Source of the DNA: Dehalococcoidia bacterium
GTDB lineage: Bacteria > Chloroflexota > Dehalococcoidia > Tepidiformales > Tepidiformaceae
Reading direction: 5' to 3'
DNA length: 64,000 nucleotides
NCBI GenBank assembly: GCA_003104995.1
Contig: PQAO01000024.1
Coordinates: 62,001 to 126,000 of the forward strand
In this document: in pieces, positions 17,469 through 25,927 of the stretch
Layout: each line of letters starts with the position of its first letter
Numbering within the stretch: the stretch's first letter is position 1
Notes under the pieces: generated by a model
Database searches by the model: none
Seen by the model: only the letters and a program-made list of their open reading frames with translations
What the model was told of the DNA's origin: nothing
Translations under genes and position numbers: made by a program

Positions 17469-18280
17469 CCAACTCGCAGCTCCCAACTCGCAACTCGCAA
17501 CTGGAAATGCGCGACTCGCCGCTCCTCGATGTCATCGATGTGTATAAGCGGTTCGGGAAGCTCGAGGTGCTGCGCGGCATCACGATGCCCGTGGCGCAGG
17601 GCGAGGTGGTGGCGATCCTCGGTCCGTCGGGCTCTGGTAAGTCGACCCTGCTGCGCTGCATCAACCACCTGGAGAAGATCGACGGCGGACGCATCCTGTT
17701 CGAGGGGAAGCTCGTCGGCTACCGCGAGGTGAACGGGAAGCTGAAGGAAGAGCGCGAGGGCTCGATCGCGCGGATGCGGGCACAGATGGGCATGGTCTTC
17801 CAGCGCTTCAACCTGTTCCCCCACCTGACGGCCCTGGGGAACGTGATGGAGGCGCCCGTGCAGGTGCTCGGCAAATCGCGGGAAGAAGCGCGTGCGACCG
17901 CGATCGCGATGCTCAATCGCGTCGGGCTGGCCAGCAAACTCCATGTGTATCCCGCGCAGCTTTCGGGCGGCCAGCAACAGCGGGTGGCGATTGCCCGGGC
18001 GCTGGCGATGAACCCGAAGCTGATGCTGTTCGATGAGGCGACGAGCGCGCTCGACCCGGAGCTGGTCGGCGAGGTGCTGGCGGTGATGCGCGACCTGGCG
18101 GCCGAGGGCATGACGATGCTCGCGGTCACGCACGAAATGGGGTTCGCGCGCGAGGCAGCCCATCGCGTGGTGTTCATGGACGAGGGCGTGATCCAGGAAG
18201 AGGCGGCGCCGGCGGAGTTCTTCGGGGCACCGAAGACGGAACGCGCGCGCAACTTCCTCCGGCGAGTGACGCAGACGTAG
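17465..18280 (+). CDS. Amino-acid ABC transporter ATP-binding protein (GlnQ type)
   Basis: The 271-residue ATPase carries Walker [10 protein letters not shown], the Q-loop [13 protein letters not shown], signature [15 protein letters not shown], Walker [13 protein letters not shown] and the His switch AVTHEMGF. It completes the transporter encoded at 15.3-17.0 kb. The first 14 residues ([14 protein letters not shown]) are translated repeat sequence; the ancestral start is probably the ATG at 17507 (MRDSPLLDV), so insertion of the repeat element seems to have extended the protein or shifted its start. Confidence 0.93.
   Translation: MTNSQLPTRNSQLEMRDSPLLDVIDVYKRFGKLEVLRGITMPVAQGEVVAILGPSGSGKSTLLRCINHLEKIDGGRILFEGKLVGYREVNGKLKEEREGSIARMRAQMGMVFQRFNLFPHLTALGNVMEAPVQVLGKSREEARATAIAMLNRVGLASKLHVYPAQLSGGQQQRVAIARALAMNPKLMLFDEATSALDPELVGEVLAVMRDLAAEGMTMLAVTHEMGFAREAAHRVVFMDEGVIQEEAAPAEFFGAPKTERARNFLRRVTQT
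17473..17528. repeat. Heptad array CTCGNNN, right arm
   Basis: About eight 7-bp units of the form CTCGCAA, CTCCCAA, CTGGAAA and so on run from just inside the ATPase reading frame to about residue 20. They are the inverse complement of the left array. The units degrade towards the gene interior, consistent with capture of the array into coding sequence. Confidence 0.8.
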
Positions 18281-18325
18281 GCGGCAGCCCTAACGGATAA
18301 CCGGAGCGGCGGGCATACTGCGCGT

Positions 18326-19117
18326 GTGACCACCGGAACGATGACGATACGTACGCCGGGAGAGCGCAGCCTGCGGAGTTCGTTCGAACTCGTGGCGGCG
18401 TTGACGAGCCGGGATTTGCGGCTGCGCTACCAGGGCAGCGTGTTCGGCTGGGCGTGGTCCATGGCGCGGCCGCTCGCCCTTGGCATCATCCTCAGCTTCG
18501 CGCTGGGGAAGGTGCTGGGGACTGGCATCACCGCGGAGTTCCTGCTGGCCGGGCTGTTCCCGTGGTTCTGGTTCCAGGGATCCATCCAGGCGGCAACCAC
18601 CACCTTCGTGGGCAACGGTGGCCTGCTGAAGAAGGTGCGTTTCCCGCGGGCGGTGCTCCCGGTGAGCGTGGTGCTCGGCAATACGATGCAATTCGTGCTT
18701 TCGTTGCCGGTGCTTGCGGGGTTTCTCATCTTTTCGGGCCACGAACCGAACCTGGCGTGGCTGGCCCTGCCGCTCGTTTTCGCGCTGCAGTTGGCGCTGA
18801 TCCTCGGCGCGGCCCTGTTTGTCGCCAGCGTGACCGTGTTCTTCCGCGACGTGGAGCACATCACCGACGTGGTGATGAGCCTGCTCTTCTATGCCACACC
18901 GATCATCTATGCGGCCGACCGGGTGCCTGACAGCTACCGGTGGGTGACCCGCGTGAACCCCCTTGCCCCGCTTGCCGAAGGCTGGCGGGCGATCCTGCTC
19001 GATGGCGAACTCCCCGGCGCCGACCTCGCGATCTCGGGCGGGCTGACCGTGGTATTGCTGGTGGCCGGCTGGTTCACCTTCCGCAAACTCGAGGACTCGT
19101 TCGCCGATGCGATCTGA
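18326..19117 (+). CDS. ABC-2 type polysaccharide export permease (Wzm/TagG-like)
   Basis: The 263-residue membrane protein has six TM helices and the family's N-terminal RSSFELVAALTSRDLRLRYQGSVFGWAWSM amphipathic segment. The C-terminal half has YATPIIYAADRVP and NPLAPLAEGWRAILLDG, typical of ABC-2 exporters for O-antigen, teichoic acid or related glycans. GTG start. Its stop overlaps the ATPase gene by 11 bp, and the glycosyltransferase overlaps in turn, so the three form one operon for assembly and export of a cell-surface polysaccharide. Confidence 0.92.
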   Translation: MTTGTMTIRTPGERSLRSSFELVAALTSRDLRLRYQGSVFGWAWSMARPLALGIILSFALGKVLGTGITAEFLLAGLFPWFWFQGSIQAATTTFVGNGGLLKKVRFPRAVLPVSVVLGNTMQFVLSLPVLAGFLIFSGHEPNLAWLALPLVFALQLALILGAALFVASVTVFFRDVEHITDVVMSLLFYATPIIYAADRVPDSYRWVTRVNPLAPLAEGWRAILLDGELPGADLAISGGLTVVLLVAGWFTFRKLEDSFADAI

Positions 19118-20039
19118 AGCACCCGTGGTGATGTCGGTGCGGGGCGTCTCGAAGCGCTTCCATATGGTAGTCCCCGGCCAGGAGATGAAGACGACGCTCC
19201 TGCACCCGCTGCGAGCGTGGCGCGCCAGCCGCCGCAACCGCGACCTCTGGGCTGTGCGCGATGTCTCGTTCGACGTAGGCCAGGGCGAGTTCTTCTCGAT
19301 TATCGGGGCGAACGGCAGCGGCAAGAGCTCGCTGCTGCGGTTGCTCGCCGGGCTTTCGAAACCAACGGCGGGGACCGTGGAGACCACGGGCCGCCTGAGC
19401 ACGCTGCTCGAACTGGGGAGCGGCTTCCATCCGCAGGTGAGCGGCCGCGAAAACGCCATCCTCAATGGGCTGCTCATCGGGATGACCCGGGCCGAGATGG
19501 AGGCGCTGCTTCCGTCGATCGTCGAGTTCGCCGGGCTCCAGGAGTTCATCGACCAGCCGATGCGGACGTACTCATCGGGTATGTACGTCCGGCTCGGGTT
19601 CGCCATCGCCGCCTTCATGGAGCCCGAGATCCTGCTGGTCGACGAAGTGCTGGCCGTGGGCGACGCGCGCTTCCAGGAGAAGTGCTACGACCACATCGCG
19701 ACGCTCCAGCGCAAAGGCGTGACCATCATCATGGTCTCGCACGACCTCAGTGCGGTGGAGCGTTTCAGCGACCGGGCGGCGCTCATGGAACGCGGGCGCA
19801 TGGTGCTCATCGGGACGCCACAGCAGGTGGTCACGCGCCACCTGGAGCGGCTCGCCGAGACCTCGCCGGAGATCCGGCGGGCCCTTGAAGACGGGATCGA
19901 GGAACTGATCGCGGCGTCGCCGGAAGCCAAGGAGCGGTTCGATGAGGCGCTCAAGGAGCATCCCGAGTTCCTCCGGATGCGGGCAGAGCAACAGGCCCGG
20001 GGGCAGGCCGACGGCACCGGGGAGCCCCCAGCCAGATGA
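19107..20039 (+). CDS. Polysaccharide ABC exporter ATP-binding protein (Wzt/TagH-like)
   Basis: The 310-residue ATPase has Walker A IGANGSGKSSLLRLLAG, the family-typical GRLSTLLELGSGFHPQVSGRENAILNG, signature YSSGMYVRLGFAIAA and Walker B EILLVDEVLAVGD, with an H-loop MVSHDLSA. A short C-terminal tail of about 70 residues replaces the carbohydrate-binding domain of larger Wzt proteins, so substrate recognition of chain ends is probably not done here. It pairs with the permease just upstream. Confidence 0.93.
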   Translation: MRSEAPVVMSVRGVSKRFHMVVPGQEMKTTLLHPLRAWRASRRNRDLWAVRDVSFDVGQGEFFSIIGANGSGKSSLLRLLAGLSKPTAGTVETTGRLSTLLELGSGFHPQVSGRENAILNGLLIGMTRAEMEALLPSIVEFAGLQEFIDQPMRTYSSGMYVRLGFAIAAFMEPEILLVDEVLAVGDARFQEKCYDHIATLQRKGVTIIMVSHDLSAVERFSDRAALMERGRMVLIGTPQQVVTRHLERLAETSPEIRRALEDGIEELIAASPEAKERFDEALKEHPEFLRMRAEQQARGQADGTGEPPAR

Positions 20040-20935
20040 ACCGATCCCCCCACGTCGCCATCCTCACCGTCACCACGAACGCGGCCGGACACCTGGCGGC
20101 CTACCTCGACTCGCTCGATCGCATCTCCTACGCGGACTGGTCGCTGTGGGTGGTCGACAATGCCTCGACCGATGGCTCGGCCACCCTTGTGCGCGAACGA
20201 AGGCCAGATGCACACGTCATCGAAAACGAGCACAACGAGGGGTTCACTGGCGCCTGCAACCGCGCCCTGCTCCAACTCCGCGACATGGAGGGCGTGGACT
20301 TCGTCCTGTTCCTGAACGACGACACCGAGGTCACGCCGGGATTCCTCGAGCCGCTGCTTGCCCTGGCCGGCAGGCACACGATGGTGGCGCCGAAGACGTA
20401 CCTCGCGGGCCAGCCGGGGATCCTCGATGACTCGGTGGGCGAGTTCGACTGGTGGCGCGGCACCTGGCGGAAGCGGGTGCTGGGCCGCCCGGAGGGCCCG
20501 GCGGACAGCTACGCGCACGCGGTTGGCACGGCGAACCTGTCGTGCTTGCTCGTCCCGGTGAGCGCGTTCCACGACGTGGGCCTGCTCGATGACGCGTTCT
20601 TCGTGTATTACGACGACACGGACTTCTGCCGCCGGGCGATCGAGACCGGGTACCGGTTGTTCTACGAGCCGGCCTCGGTGGTGTTCCACCAGAAGGGCGC
20701 GACGCTCGGCGGGCAGATGTCGGCCTTCGGCTGCTACTACCTGGCCCGGAACCGGCCGTACCTGATGCGAAAGCACCTCGGGCGGGTCCGATTCGGCGCG
20801 TTCTTCGCCTACTACCTCGCGACGCGGACCGCGCGGACGGCACTCTGGCTGCGCGAGGGGCGGCGGGATTTGGCCGGGGCGACGTTGGCTGGGGTGCGGG
20901 ATTTCCTGCTCGGGCGGATGGGGCCTAAGAGGTAG
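20036..20935 (+). CDS. Family 2 glycosyltransferase (rhamnosyltransferase-like)
   Basis: The 299-residue enzyme has the GT-A fold: HVAILTVTTNAAGHLAAYLDSL, WVVDNASTDGSATLV and the FLNDDTEV acidic motif that binds the metal and nucleotide sugar, then DDAFFVYYDDTDFCRRA. This pattern is typical of dTDP-rhamnosyl or related transferases. Its ATG overlaps the exporter ATPase stop (ATGA). It probably builds the glycan moved by the upstream ABC exporter. The last codons and stop are inside a 7-bp repeat array. Confidence 0.92.
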   Translation: MNRSPHVAILTVTTNAAGHLAAYLDSLDRISYADWSLWVVDNASTDGSATLVRERRPDAHVIENEHNEGFTGACNRALLQLRDMEGVDFVLFLNDDTEVTPGFLEPLLALAGRHTMVAPKTYLAGQPGILDDSVGEFDWWRGTWRKRVLGRPEGPADSYAHAVGTANLSCLLVPVSAFHDVGLLDDAFFVYYDDTDFCRRAIETGYRLFYEPASVVFHQKGATLGGQMSAFGCYYLARNRPYLMRKHLGRVRFGAFFAYYLATRTARTALWLREGRRDLAGATLAGVRDFLLGRMGPKR

Positions 20936-20960
20936 AAAGAGGAAAGAGGAAAGAGGAAGG
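20927..20960. repeat. Heptad array AAAGAGG overlapping a stop codon
   Basis: Four to five 7-bp purine units (AGAAAGA, GGAAAGA, GGAAAGA and so on) start within the last codons of the glycosyltransferase and continue past its TAG. It is the same period and position (directly at a 3' end) as the arrays at 17037 and 32751. Confidence 0.8.
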
Positions 20961-20977
20961 CGCCCCCCCCTGTTGAC

Positions 20978-21196
20978 CTACGGCGTGCGGTGCATACGCA
21001 GGCCGCGGGCACCCTGGGCGAGCGCAATCACAAGCAGCCCTGCCAGCAGGAGCGTGGCCCAGAGCCCAACGGCCAGGGCGATGACGGCCGCGTCCCGGCT
21101 GGATGGCTGGAGGATGAGGTCGGCCAGGCCGAGGGCCAGGAGCACGGCCATGAACAACAACCACGAACGGACGGAATGGGAGTGAAGGAACGGCAT
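20978..21196 (-). CDS. Small two-helix membrane protein
   Basis: The 72-residue product has two hydrophobic helices (about residues 12-30 and 37-60) joined by QPSSRDA, and a basic C-terminus. An AGGAGGG ribosome-binding site lies 8 nt before the ATG giving MPFLHSHSV, which supports this start over longer frames. It faces the glycosyltransferase. No family recognised. Confidence 0.6.
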   Translation of the reverse strand: MPFLHSHSVRSWLLFMAVLLALGLADLILQPSSRDAAVIALAVGLWATLLLAGLLVIALAQGARGLRMHRTP

Positions 21197-21399
21197 GGGG
21201 GGAGCCCTCCTGCACGGAAATGTAATGCGTTGAATCCACTGGCGGAAGGGGTTGTGGCACTCCATGCGACGGCCAACAAGGGATTCTGTGTCACCGCGGC
21301 CGCTGGCTGGACGAAAACGCGCGGTCAAGGGCGTTTCGCCGCCCCGGCCACGGGATGGTACGTTCCACGTCAACACCGGCCCCAGAGAGGTACGCGTCG

Positions 21400-22092
21400 A
21401 TGGATGGTGAACAAAACAGGGTGCTGCGGGTGCTGCTGGGCCAGTGGGGCATCGCCGCCGGGATCGTGCTGGGCGCGGCCATCATCGCCGGCGCGATCGT
21501 TATCGCGCGGGATGACGACGGCGCGAGCGCTTCCCGGCTCGGGGTGCAGTTGCCGGCGGGCGATACGCTGCGGCAACGCATCCACGAGCACGCCGATTTC
21601 GCCCTCTACATCCGCGGTGAGCGCTTCGACTTCGGCAAGCCGGAGTTCATCGCGACCGAGGACGACGAGAAGAACCCGAACGCCCACATCCACGACCCGC
21701 GGCACACCGTAATCCACGTCCACCGTGAGGCCACCACCTGGGACGAGTTCTTCCTTTCGCTTGGATTCGAGTTGAAGGACCCCACGATGCTGGTCGAACC
21801 GGGACAGGAGTCGCTTAAGCTCCCTTCCGGCGAGGTGCTGCGATCCAATGGGACGGAGACCTTGAAGTTCATCGTCAACGGCGTGCGGGTCGATGGTATT
21901 GCCGGGCAGAACATCGGCGGGCTGACGCGCACGCTCATCAGCTACGGGGACGAGACCGGCGAGGAGCTCATGGCGCAATACCTGACCGTCACGGATGAAG
22001 CATGTATCCCCTCGGGTGTCTGCATCGAACGCGGCGATGGCTCGGGCGAGCACGGGGAGCCGTGTTCGACGGCCGGCGGGCAGTGCAACTGA
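21400..22092 (+). CDS. Membrane-anchored His-rich protein of unknown function
   Basis: The 230-residue protein has a short cytoplasmic N-terminus, one TM helix (about residues 17-37) and an extracytoplasmic region with two related beta units. The first has HEHADFALYIRGERFDF and NAHIHDPRHTVIHVHRE, a cluster of six or more histidines; the second has the KFIVNGVRVDG strand. The tail holds several cysteines (CIPSGVC, CSTAGGQC). A similar HADF...HIHD...IHVH layout is known to me from uncharacterised archaeal and bacterial membrane proteins. Metal binding is plausible but unproven. AGAGAGG precedes the ATG. Confidence 0.78.
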   Translation: MDGEQNRVLRVLLGQWGIAAGIVLGAAIIAGAIVIARDDDGASASRLGVQLPAGDTLRQRIHEHADFALYIRGERFDFGKPEFIATEDDEKNPNAHIHDPRHTVIHVHREATTWDEFFLSLGFELKDPTMLVEPGQESLKLPSGEVLRSNGTETLKFIVNGVRVDGIAGQNIGGLTRTLISYGDETGEELMAQYLTVTDEACIPSGVCIERGDGSGEHGEPCSTAGGQCN

Positions 22093-22159
22093 GCAGCCGC
22101 GCTTCGGGCGCACTCGCGTTTCGGGCATACTTCCCGGGATTGGGCCAGGGAGAGGACCG

Positions 22160-23035
22160 TTGGAGACCGTAAGCGAAGGCAGCTGTGTGTTCCTGGTCGC
22201 CGGCGACGGGTCGATCCTGCTCCAGGAGCGGAGCGACGACGTACCCCCCGCCGGGATAGGCCGCTGGACCCCCCCCGGTGGGGGACGCGAGCCCGGGGAG
22301 GACCCGCGAGCCACGGCGCTGCGCGAGTTCGAAGAGGAGACCGGCGTCCGCCTCGAGCGGCTGCGCTACCTGGAGACCGTGACGCCGGGGGAGGTCGAGG
22401 GACTCCTCGTGGATGTGCTCCACGTGTTCTACGCCGATGACCATGTGCCCCGCGGGCAGATCCAGGTGTTCGAGGGGCTGGACTTCCAGTACCGCCACCC
22501 GCGCGAGTATGGGGCGATGCCGTTCAACCCCGGCACGCGCAACCTGATCGGGCGCTTCCTCGCGAGCGACGCCTACCGGGGGACGCTCGCCATGCTGCAG
22601 CCATATCGGGCCGGGGTCGGTGTCATCGAGATAGACCGCTGGGGGCGGGTGCTGCTCCAGTTGCGCGATGCGGACCTGCCCCCGGAACGCTATCCGAACC
22701 AGTGGTCCATCCCGGGCGGCCTGATCGAAGCGGGGGAGGCGCCCGATGCCGCAGCCTTCCGCGAGTTCGAGGAAGAGACGGGCCACATGCTCGACGACTT
22801 GAAGCTTTTCCGGCTCTACCGCCGCGAACCCGACCTGCCGGCTTCGCTCACTGACGTCTATCACGTCTACTACATCGACGCGGACATCGACGAGGACCGC
22901 ATTGTCGTGGGCGAGGGCCAGGCGTTCCGCTACTTCGCACCGGATGAGCTCGGAGCGCTGGACATGCCGGTCCACGCGCGCAAGGTCCTCGCGGAGTTCC
23001 TCGCAAGCGGCGCCTACCGGGCGATGTTCCACTAG
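22160..23035 (+). CDS. Tandem double-Nudix hydrolase
   Basis: The 291-residue protein holds two complete Nudix domains. Both Nudix boxes fit GX5EX7REUXEEXGU: GGGREPGEDPRATALREFEEETGV-like at about residues 40-63 (shown in two parts: GGGREPGEDP, REFEEETGV) and GGLIEAGE then REFEEETGH near 190-212. Each therefore keeps its metal-binding glutamates. The TTG start is preceded by GGGAGAGG. Such enzymes hydrolyse nucleoside diphosphates linked to another group; substrate unknown. It lies directly before the 158-bp repeat. Confidence 0.88.
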   Translation: METVSEGSCVFLVAGDGSILLQERSDDVPPAGIGRWTPPGGGREPGEDPRATALREFEEETGVRLERLRYLETVTPGEVEGLLVDVLHVFYADDHVPRGQIQVFEGLDFQYRHPREYGAMPFNPGTRNLIGRFLASDAYRGTLAMLQPYRAGVGVIEIDRWGRVLLQLRDADLPPERYPNQWSIPGGLIEAGEAPDAAAFREFEEETGHMLDDLKLFRLYRREPDLPASLTDVYHVYYIDADIDEDRIVVGEGQAFRYFAPDELGALDMPVHARKVLAEFLASGAYRAMFH

Positions 23036-23071
23036 GACGAACCGGGCGGCGGATGTTGTGCTGCGCCGCCG

Positions 23072-23229
23072 TAGTCCATCATGGGCGGCATGTCAGAAAC
23101 CTGGTCAATCGTCCTTGGGCTGGCGGCGCTGGTCCTCCTCATCGCGTTCAATGCGCTGTTCGTGGCTGCGGAGTTCGCGTTTGTCGGTGTACGGCGGACG
23201 CGGGTGGAGCAGCTGGCGGGCGCGGGGCG
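23072..23229. repeat. 158-bp direct repeat, left copy
   Basis: This stretch matches 26881-27038 over 158 bp with a single visible mismatch (CTGGCGGG versus CTCGCGGG). It contains the first bases of the CBS/CNNM gene. The two copies bracket the peptide-transporter genes, with a unit length of 3,809 bp. Confidence 0.93.
23081..23229 (+). pseudogene. Truncated 5' copy of the CBS/CNNM membrane protein gene
   Basis: The first 50 codons reproduce the start of the gene at 26890 (MGGMSETWSIVLGLAALV and onward through VGVRRTRVEQLAGAGR), then run into unrelated sequence. Only the first TM helix remains, so the fragment cannot be functional. It is the left scar of the event that separated this 5' end from the intact gene by 3.8 kb. 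Confidence 0.88.
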
Positions 23230-23241
23230 TGGCGAGCGACT

Positions 23242-23274
23242 ACACCGGTGTGTAGCATATAGGTCCATACACCG
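23242..23274 (+). promoter_or_regulatory. Promoter/operator region of the peptide-transporter SBP
   Basis: A perfect 10-bp palindrome ACACCGGTGT at 23242-23251 is followed by the AT-rich TAGCATATAGG and a further TACACC. This is the first unique sequence after the left repeat and lies 30-60 bp before the AGAAGGAGGG ribosome-binding site. It is a reasonable operator plus -10 region; no start site is proven. Confidence 0.35.
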
Positions 23275-23301
23275 AAGCTATCTCAGAAGGAGGGAGCTGC
23301 T

Positions 23302-24978
23302 ATGACGCGCTCCAGGCAGGTTGGGCGACGCACCGTTCTCCGAGGGGGCCTTACAGGGGCAATCGGTCTTGCCGGATACAGCCTTGTCGGCTGTGGCGAC
23401 GACGACGACGACGATACTGGCGGCCCCACAACCGAACCGTCGGTCAGCGGCAGCCCAACAGCGGCTCCAACGCCAGACACCACCAATGCTCGCCGCGGAG
23501 GAATCCTTCGCCTCGCAGGCGGTCCATTGCAGGCGAACCTCGACGTCCACTCAGTCGTGGGCACCAATATGTACCACTACATCTCCAACCTCCTCGTTCG
23601 CTATCGGCTGGACGGCGTGTTGGAACCTGATGCAGCTGCGGCCCTGCCTGAGCTTACGGATGGCGGGCTCACCCTCATCTTCCAGCTTCGGCCGGAAATC
23701 AAGTGGCAGAACCGGGCGCCGGTCAACGGCCGCGCTCTCGACAGCGAGGACGTGAAGCGGACGTTCGAGCGAATCATGGACCCGCAAACCGCATCCCCGC
23801 GCAAGGCGAACTACGATGTCGTCGAATCCATTCAAACGCCGGACCCGCAGACGGTTACCTTCAAGTTGAAGCGCCCCTCGGCCGGCTTGCTTGCCGCGAT
23901 GGCCGACCAGTACGACTCAATTGTCCCGAAGGAGTGGTTCGGCCAGCAGATCACCCGGGCCGAGCAGGTTGTCGGCATCGGACCTTACGAGTTGACGGAG
24001 TATGCCGTCGGCAAGGGATACAAGCTCCGGCGGCGGGCCGACGGGTATTGGCGCCCCAACACCGCGTGGATCGACGGGGTGGATTACACCGACATCGGCG
24101 CAGAAGGGGCGCCGGTTGTGAACGCTCTGCGTTCAAACCAGATCGACACCGGCGCGATCTCGCCGGACGAGCGTCAAGCCTTCGAAGCCGATGGCAACTT
24201 CACCGTGCATACCTTCGTCGGAAACTCACGCGACCTCATTCAGATCAACCACAAGCGGGCACCGTACACCGACCCGCGTGTGCGGAAGGCGATCTTTCTG
24301 GCGATCGAACGAAAGCGGATCTACGAGACGGTGTTCGGCGGCCTGGGCGCGGTTAACGGTCCAGTCACGGCTGCCGCCAGTTACTGGATACTCCCGGAGG
24401 CAGAGCTTTTGACACTGCCCGGCTTCCGGGCGGACCGGGATGCCGATATCACCGAGGCAAAGCGGTTGATGGAGGCGGCGGGCCTTGGAAGTGGGTACTC
24501 GGACACGATTCGCACGGTATCCCGGGCGCAAGTGAACGAAGTCAATGACATGAATGTCCCGGCCCTCAAGAAGATCGGTTTCGATCTGAAGGTCGATGAT
24601 GTCGGTACGGACTTCGGCCCGCTCATCCAGTTCGAGAGCGCTCGGGACTACAACATCGCTACGAGCGTAAAACAGTCCGGAATCGATCCCGACCTTCAGC
24701 TGTTCCTATACCACCACACCACGGGGAGCCGCAACTACGGCGACTACAGTGATCCGGCGATGGACAAACTGTTGGAACAGCAAAGCATTGAGTTTGACCA
24801 AGAGAAGCGGCGGGAGCTTGTCTATGATATCCAGCGCAAATTGATCGAGAACCCCGGGCCTGGCTGGATCGGGTCCCGCGGCGGTGCAGTGGCGGTGAGG
24901 AAGAACGTCCGCAATTACACGCTTCCGAACTGGGCAGACTCCTACCACAACGCGGAGGATATGTGGCTGGAGGCCTAG
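23302..24978 (+). CDS. Peptide/opine-type ABC transporter substrate-binding lipoprotein (SBP family 5)
   Basis: The 558-residue protein begins with a twin-Arg-like RRTVLRGG signal and lipobox SLVGC followed by six or more Asp. The mature domain is family 5: TDGGLTLIFQLRPEIKW, NGRALDSEDVKRTFERIMDP, the VVGIGPYELTEY block and the DPRVRKAIFLAIERKRI helix. This family binds di/oligopeptides, nickel or sugars. AAGGAGG lies upstream of the ATG. The ORF is visibly less GC-rich than the flanks. It is followed at once by two permeases, but no ATPase is present in the unit. Confidence 0.93.
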   Translation: MTRSRQVGRRTVLRGGLTGAIGLAGYSLVGCGDDDDDDTGGPTTEPSVSGSPTAAPTPDTTNARRGGILRLAGGPLQANLDVHSVVGTNMYHYISNLLVRYRLDGVLEPDAAAALPELTDGGLTLIFQLRPEIKWQNRAPVNGRALDSEDVKRTFERIMDPQTASPRKANYDVVESIQTPDPQTVTFKLKRPSAGLLAAMADQYDSIVPKEWFGQQITRAEQVVGIGPYELTEYAVGKGYKLRRRADGYWRPNTAWIDGVDYTDIGAEGAPVVNALRSNQIDTGAISPDERQAFEADGNFTVHTFVGNSRDLIQINHKRAPYTDPRVRKAIFLAIERKRIYETVFGGLGAVNGPVTAAASYWILPEAELLTLPGFRADRDADITEAKRLMEAAGLGSGYSDTIRTVSRAQVNEVNDMNVPALKKIGFDLKVDDVGTDFGPLIQFESARDYNIATSVKQSGIDPDLQLFLYHHTTGSRNYGDYSDPAMDKLLEQQSIEFDQEKRRELVYDIQRKLIENPGPGWIGSRGGAVAVRKNVRNYTLPNWADSYHNAEDMWLEA

Positions 24979-24979
24979 C

Positions 24980-25927
24980 ATGATTCAGCTCATCGTGCAG
25001 CGATGCCTTCTGTCATTGGTCACGGTGTTCGTCGTCACGGTCATTGTCTTCTCACTCGTCCGGGTCATCCCTGGTGACCCGGCGGTGCAGCTCCTTGGCG
25101 AGTCCTACACCAAGGAGCAGGCGGAGGTTATCCACGAACGGCTGGGCCTGAACAGGCCGTACCTCGAACAGTACTTTCGGTGGATGGCCGACCTCGCCCG
25201 GGGTGACCTGGGTACTTCGTTGCTTCCGAATCAGCAGCCCGTGGGTCCGCAGATCCTCGATCGGATGGAGCCTACCCTGTTACTGATGGTCACCACCATC
25301 GTGACTGCGGTCATCATCGGAATCCCAATCGGCGTCTTAGCTGCGCTTCGGCAGAACACCTGGATCGACTACGTCCTGCGGTCGGTGTCGATCTTCGGCC
25401 TTTCGGTACCAGGGTTCTATCTGGCTACTCAGATCCTTGGCCTGCTGGCCAAGGAGTGGCAGTGGATTCCACCGATCGGTTGGGTGGGAGTAACAGACAA
25501 TCCGTGGGAGGCTTTCCGGCGCCTGTGGATGCCTGCGCTCATCCTCTCCCTCGCAACCGGAGCCCAAATTATGCGCATGTCTCGTTCCATGATGCTCGAG
25601 GTCATGCGACAGGACTACATTCGCACTGCGTGGGCGAAGGGCTTGCAAGAACGAAAGATTGTGGTTCGCCATGCCCTTCGAAATGCGATGCTTCCAGTGG
25701 TGACCATCATCGGCCTTACCGTCGCCTTTCTGGTTGGCGGGACAGTTATCTTTGAATCACTGTTTGGGCTACCCGGAATGGGCACGTACATGATCAATTC
25801 TGTAATCGCCAGAGACTACGTTGCCGTGCAAAGCATCACGGTTGTATTCGCCATTGGCGTCGTCCTCGTGAACTTACTGGTTGATATCGGGTACGTCCTT
25901 CTTGATCCGAGGTTAAGGGGGAGCTGA
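24980..25927 (+). CDS. ABC transporter permease, DppB type
   Basis: The 315-residue protein has the DppB/OppB signature: an N-terminal TM with VTVIVFSLVRVIPGDPA, then GLNRPYLEQYFRWMADLARGDLGTS and the EAA loop MRQDYIRTAWAKGLQERKIVVRHALRNAMLP (around the conserved Gly). Six TM helices fit. The SBP stop is one base upstream, with GGAGG inside the SBP 3' end as its RBS. It forms the channel with the next permease. Confidence 0.94.
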   Translation: MIQLIVQRCLLSLVTVFVVTVIVFSLVRVIPGDPAVQLLGESYTKEQAEVIHERLGLNRPYLEQYFRWMADLARGDLGTSLLPNQQPVGPQILDRMEPTLLLMVTTIVTAVIIGIPIGVLAALRQNTWIDYVLRSVSIFGLSVPGFYLATQILGLLAKEWQWIPPIGWVGVTDNPWEAFRRLWMPALILSLATGAQIMRMSRSMMLEVMRQDYIRTAWAKGLQERKIVVRHALRNAMLPVVTIIGLTVAFLVGGTVIFESLFGLPGMGTYMINSVIARDYVAVQSITVVFAIGVVLVNLLVDIGYVLLDPRLRGS

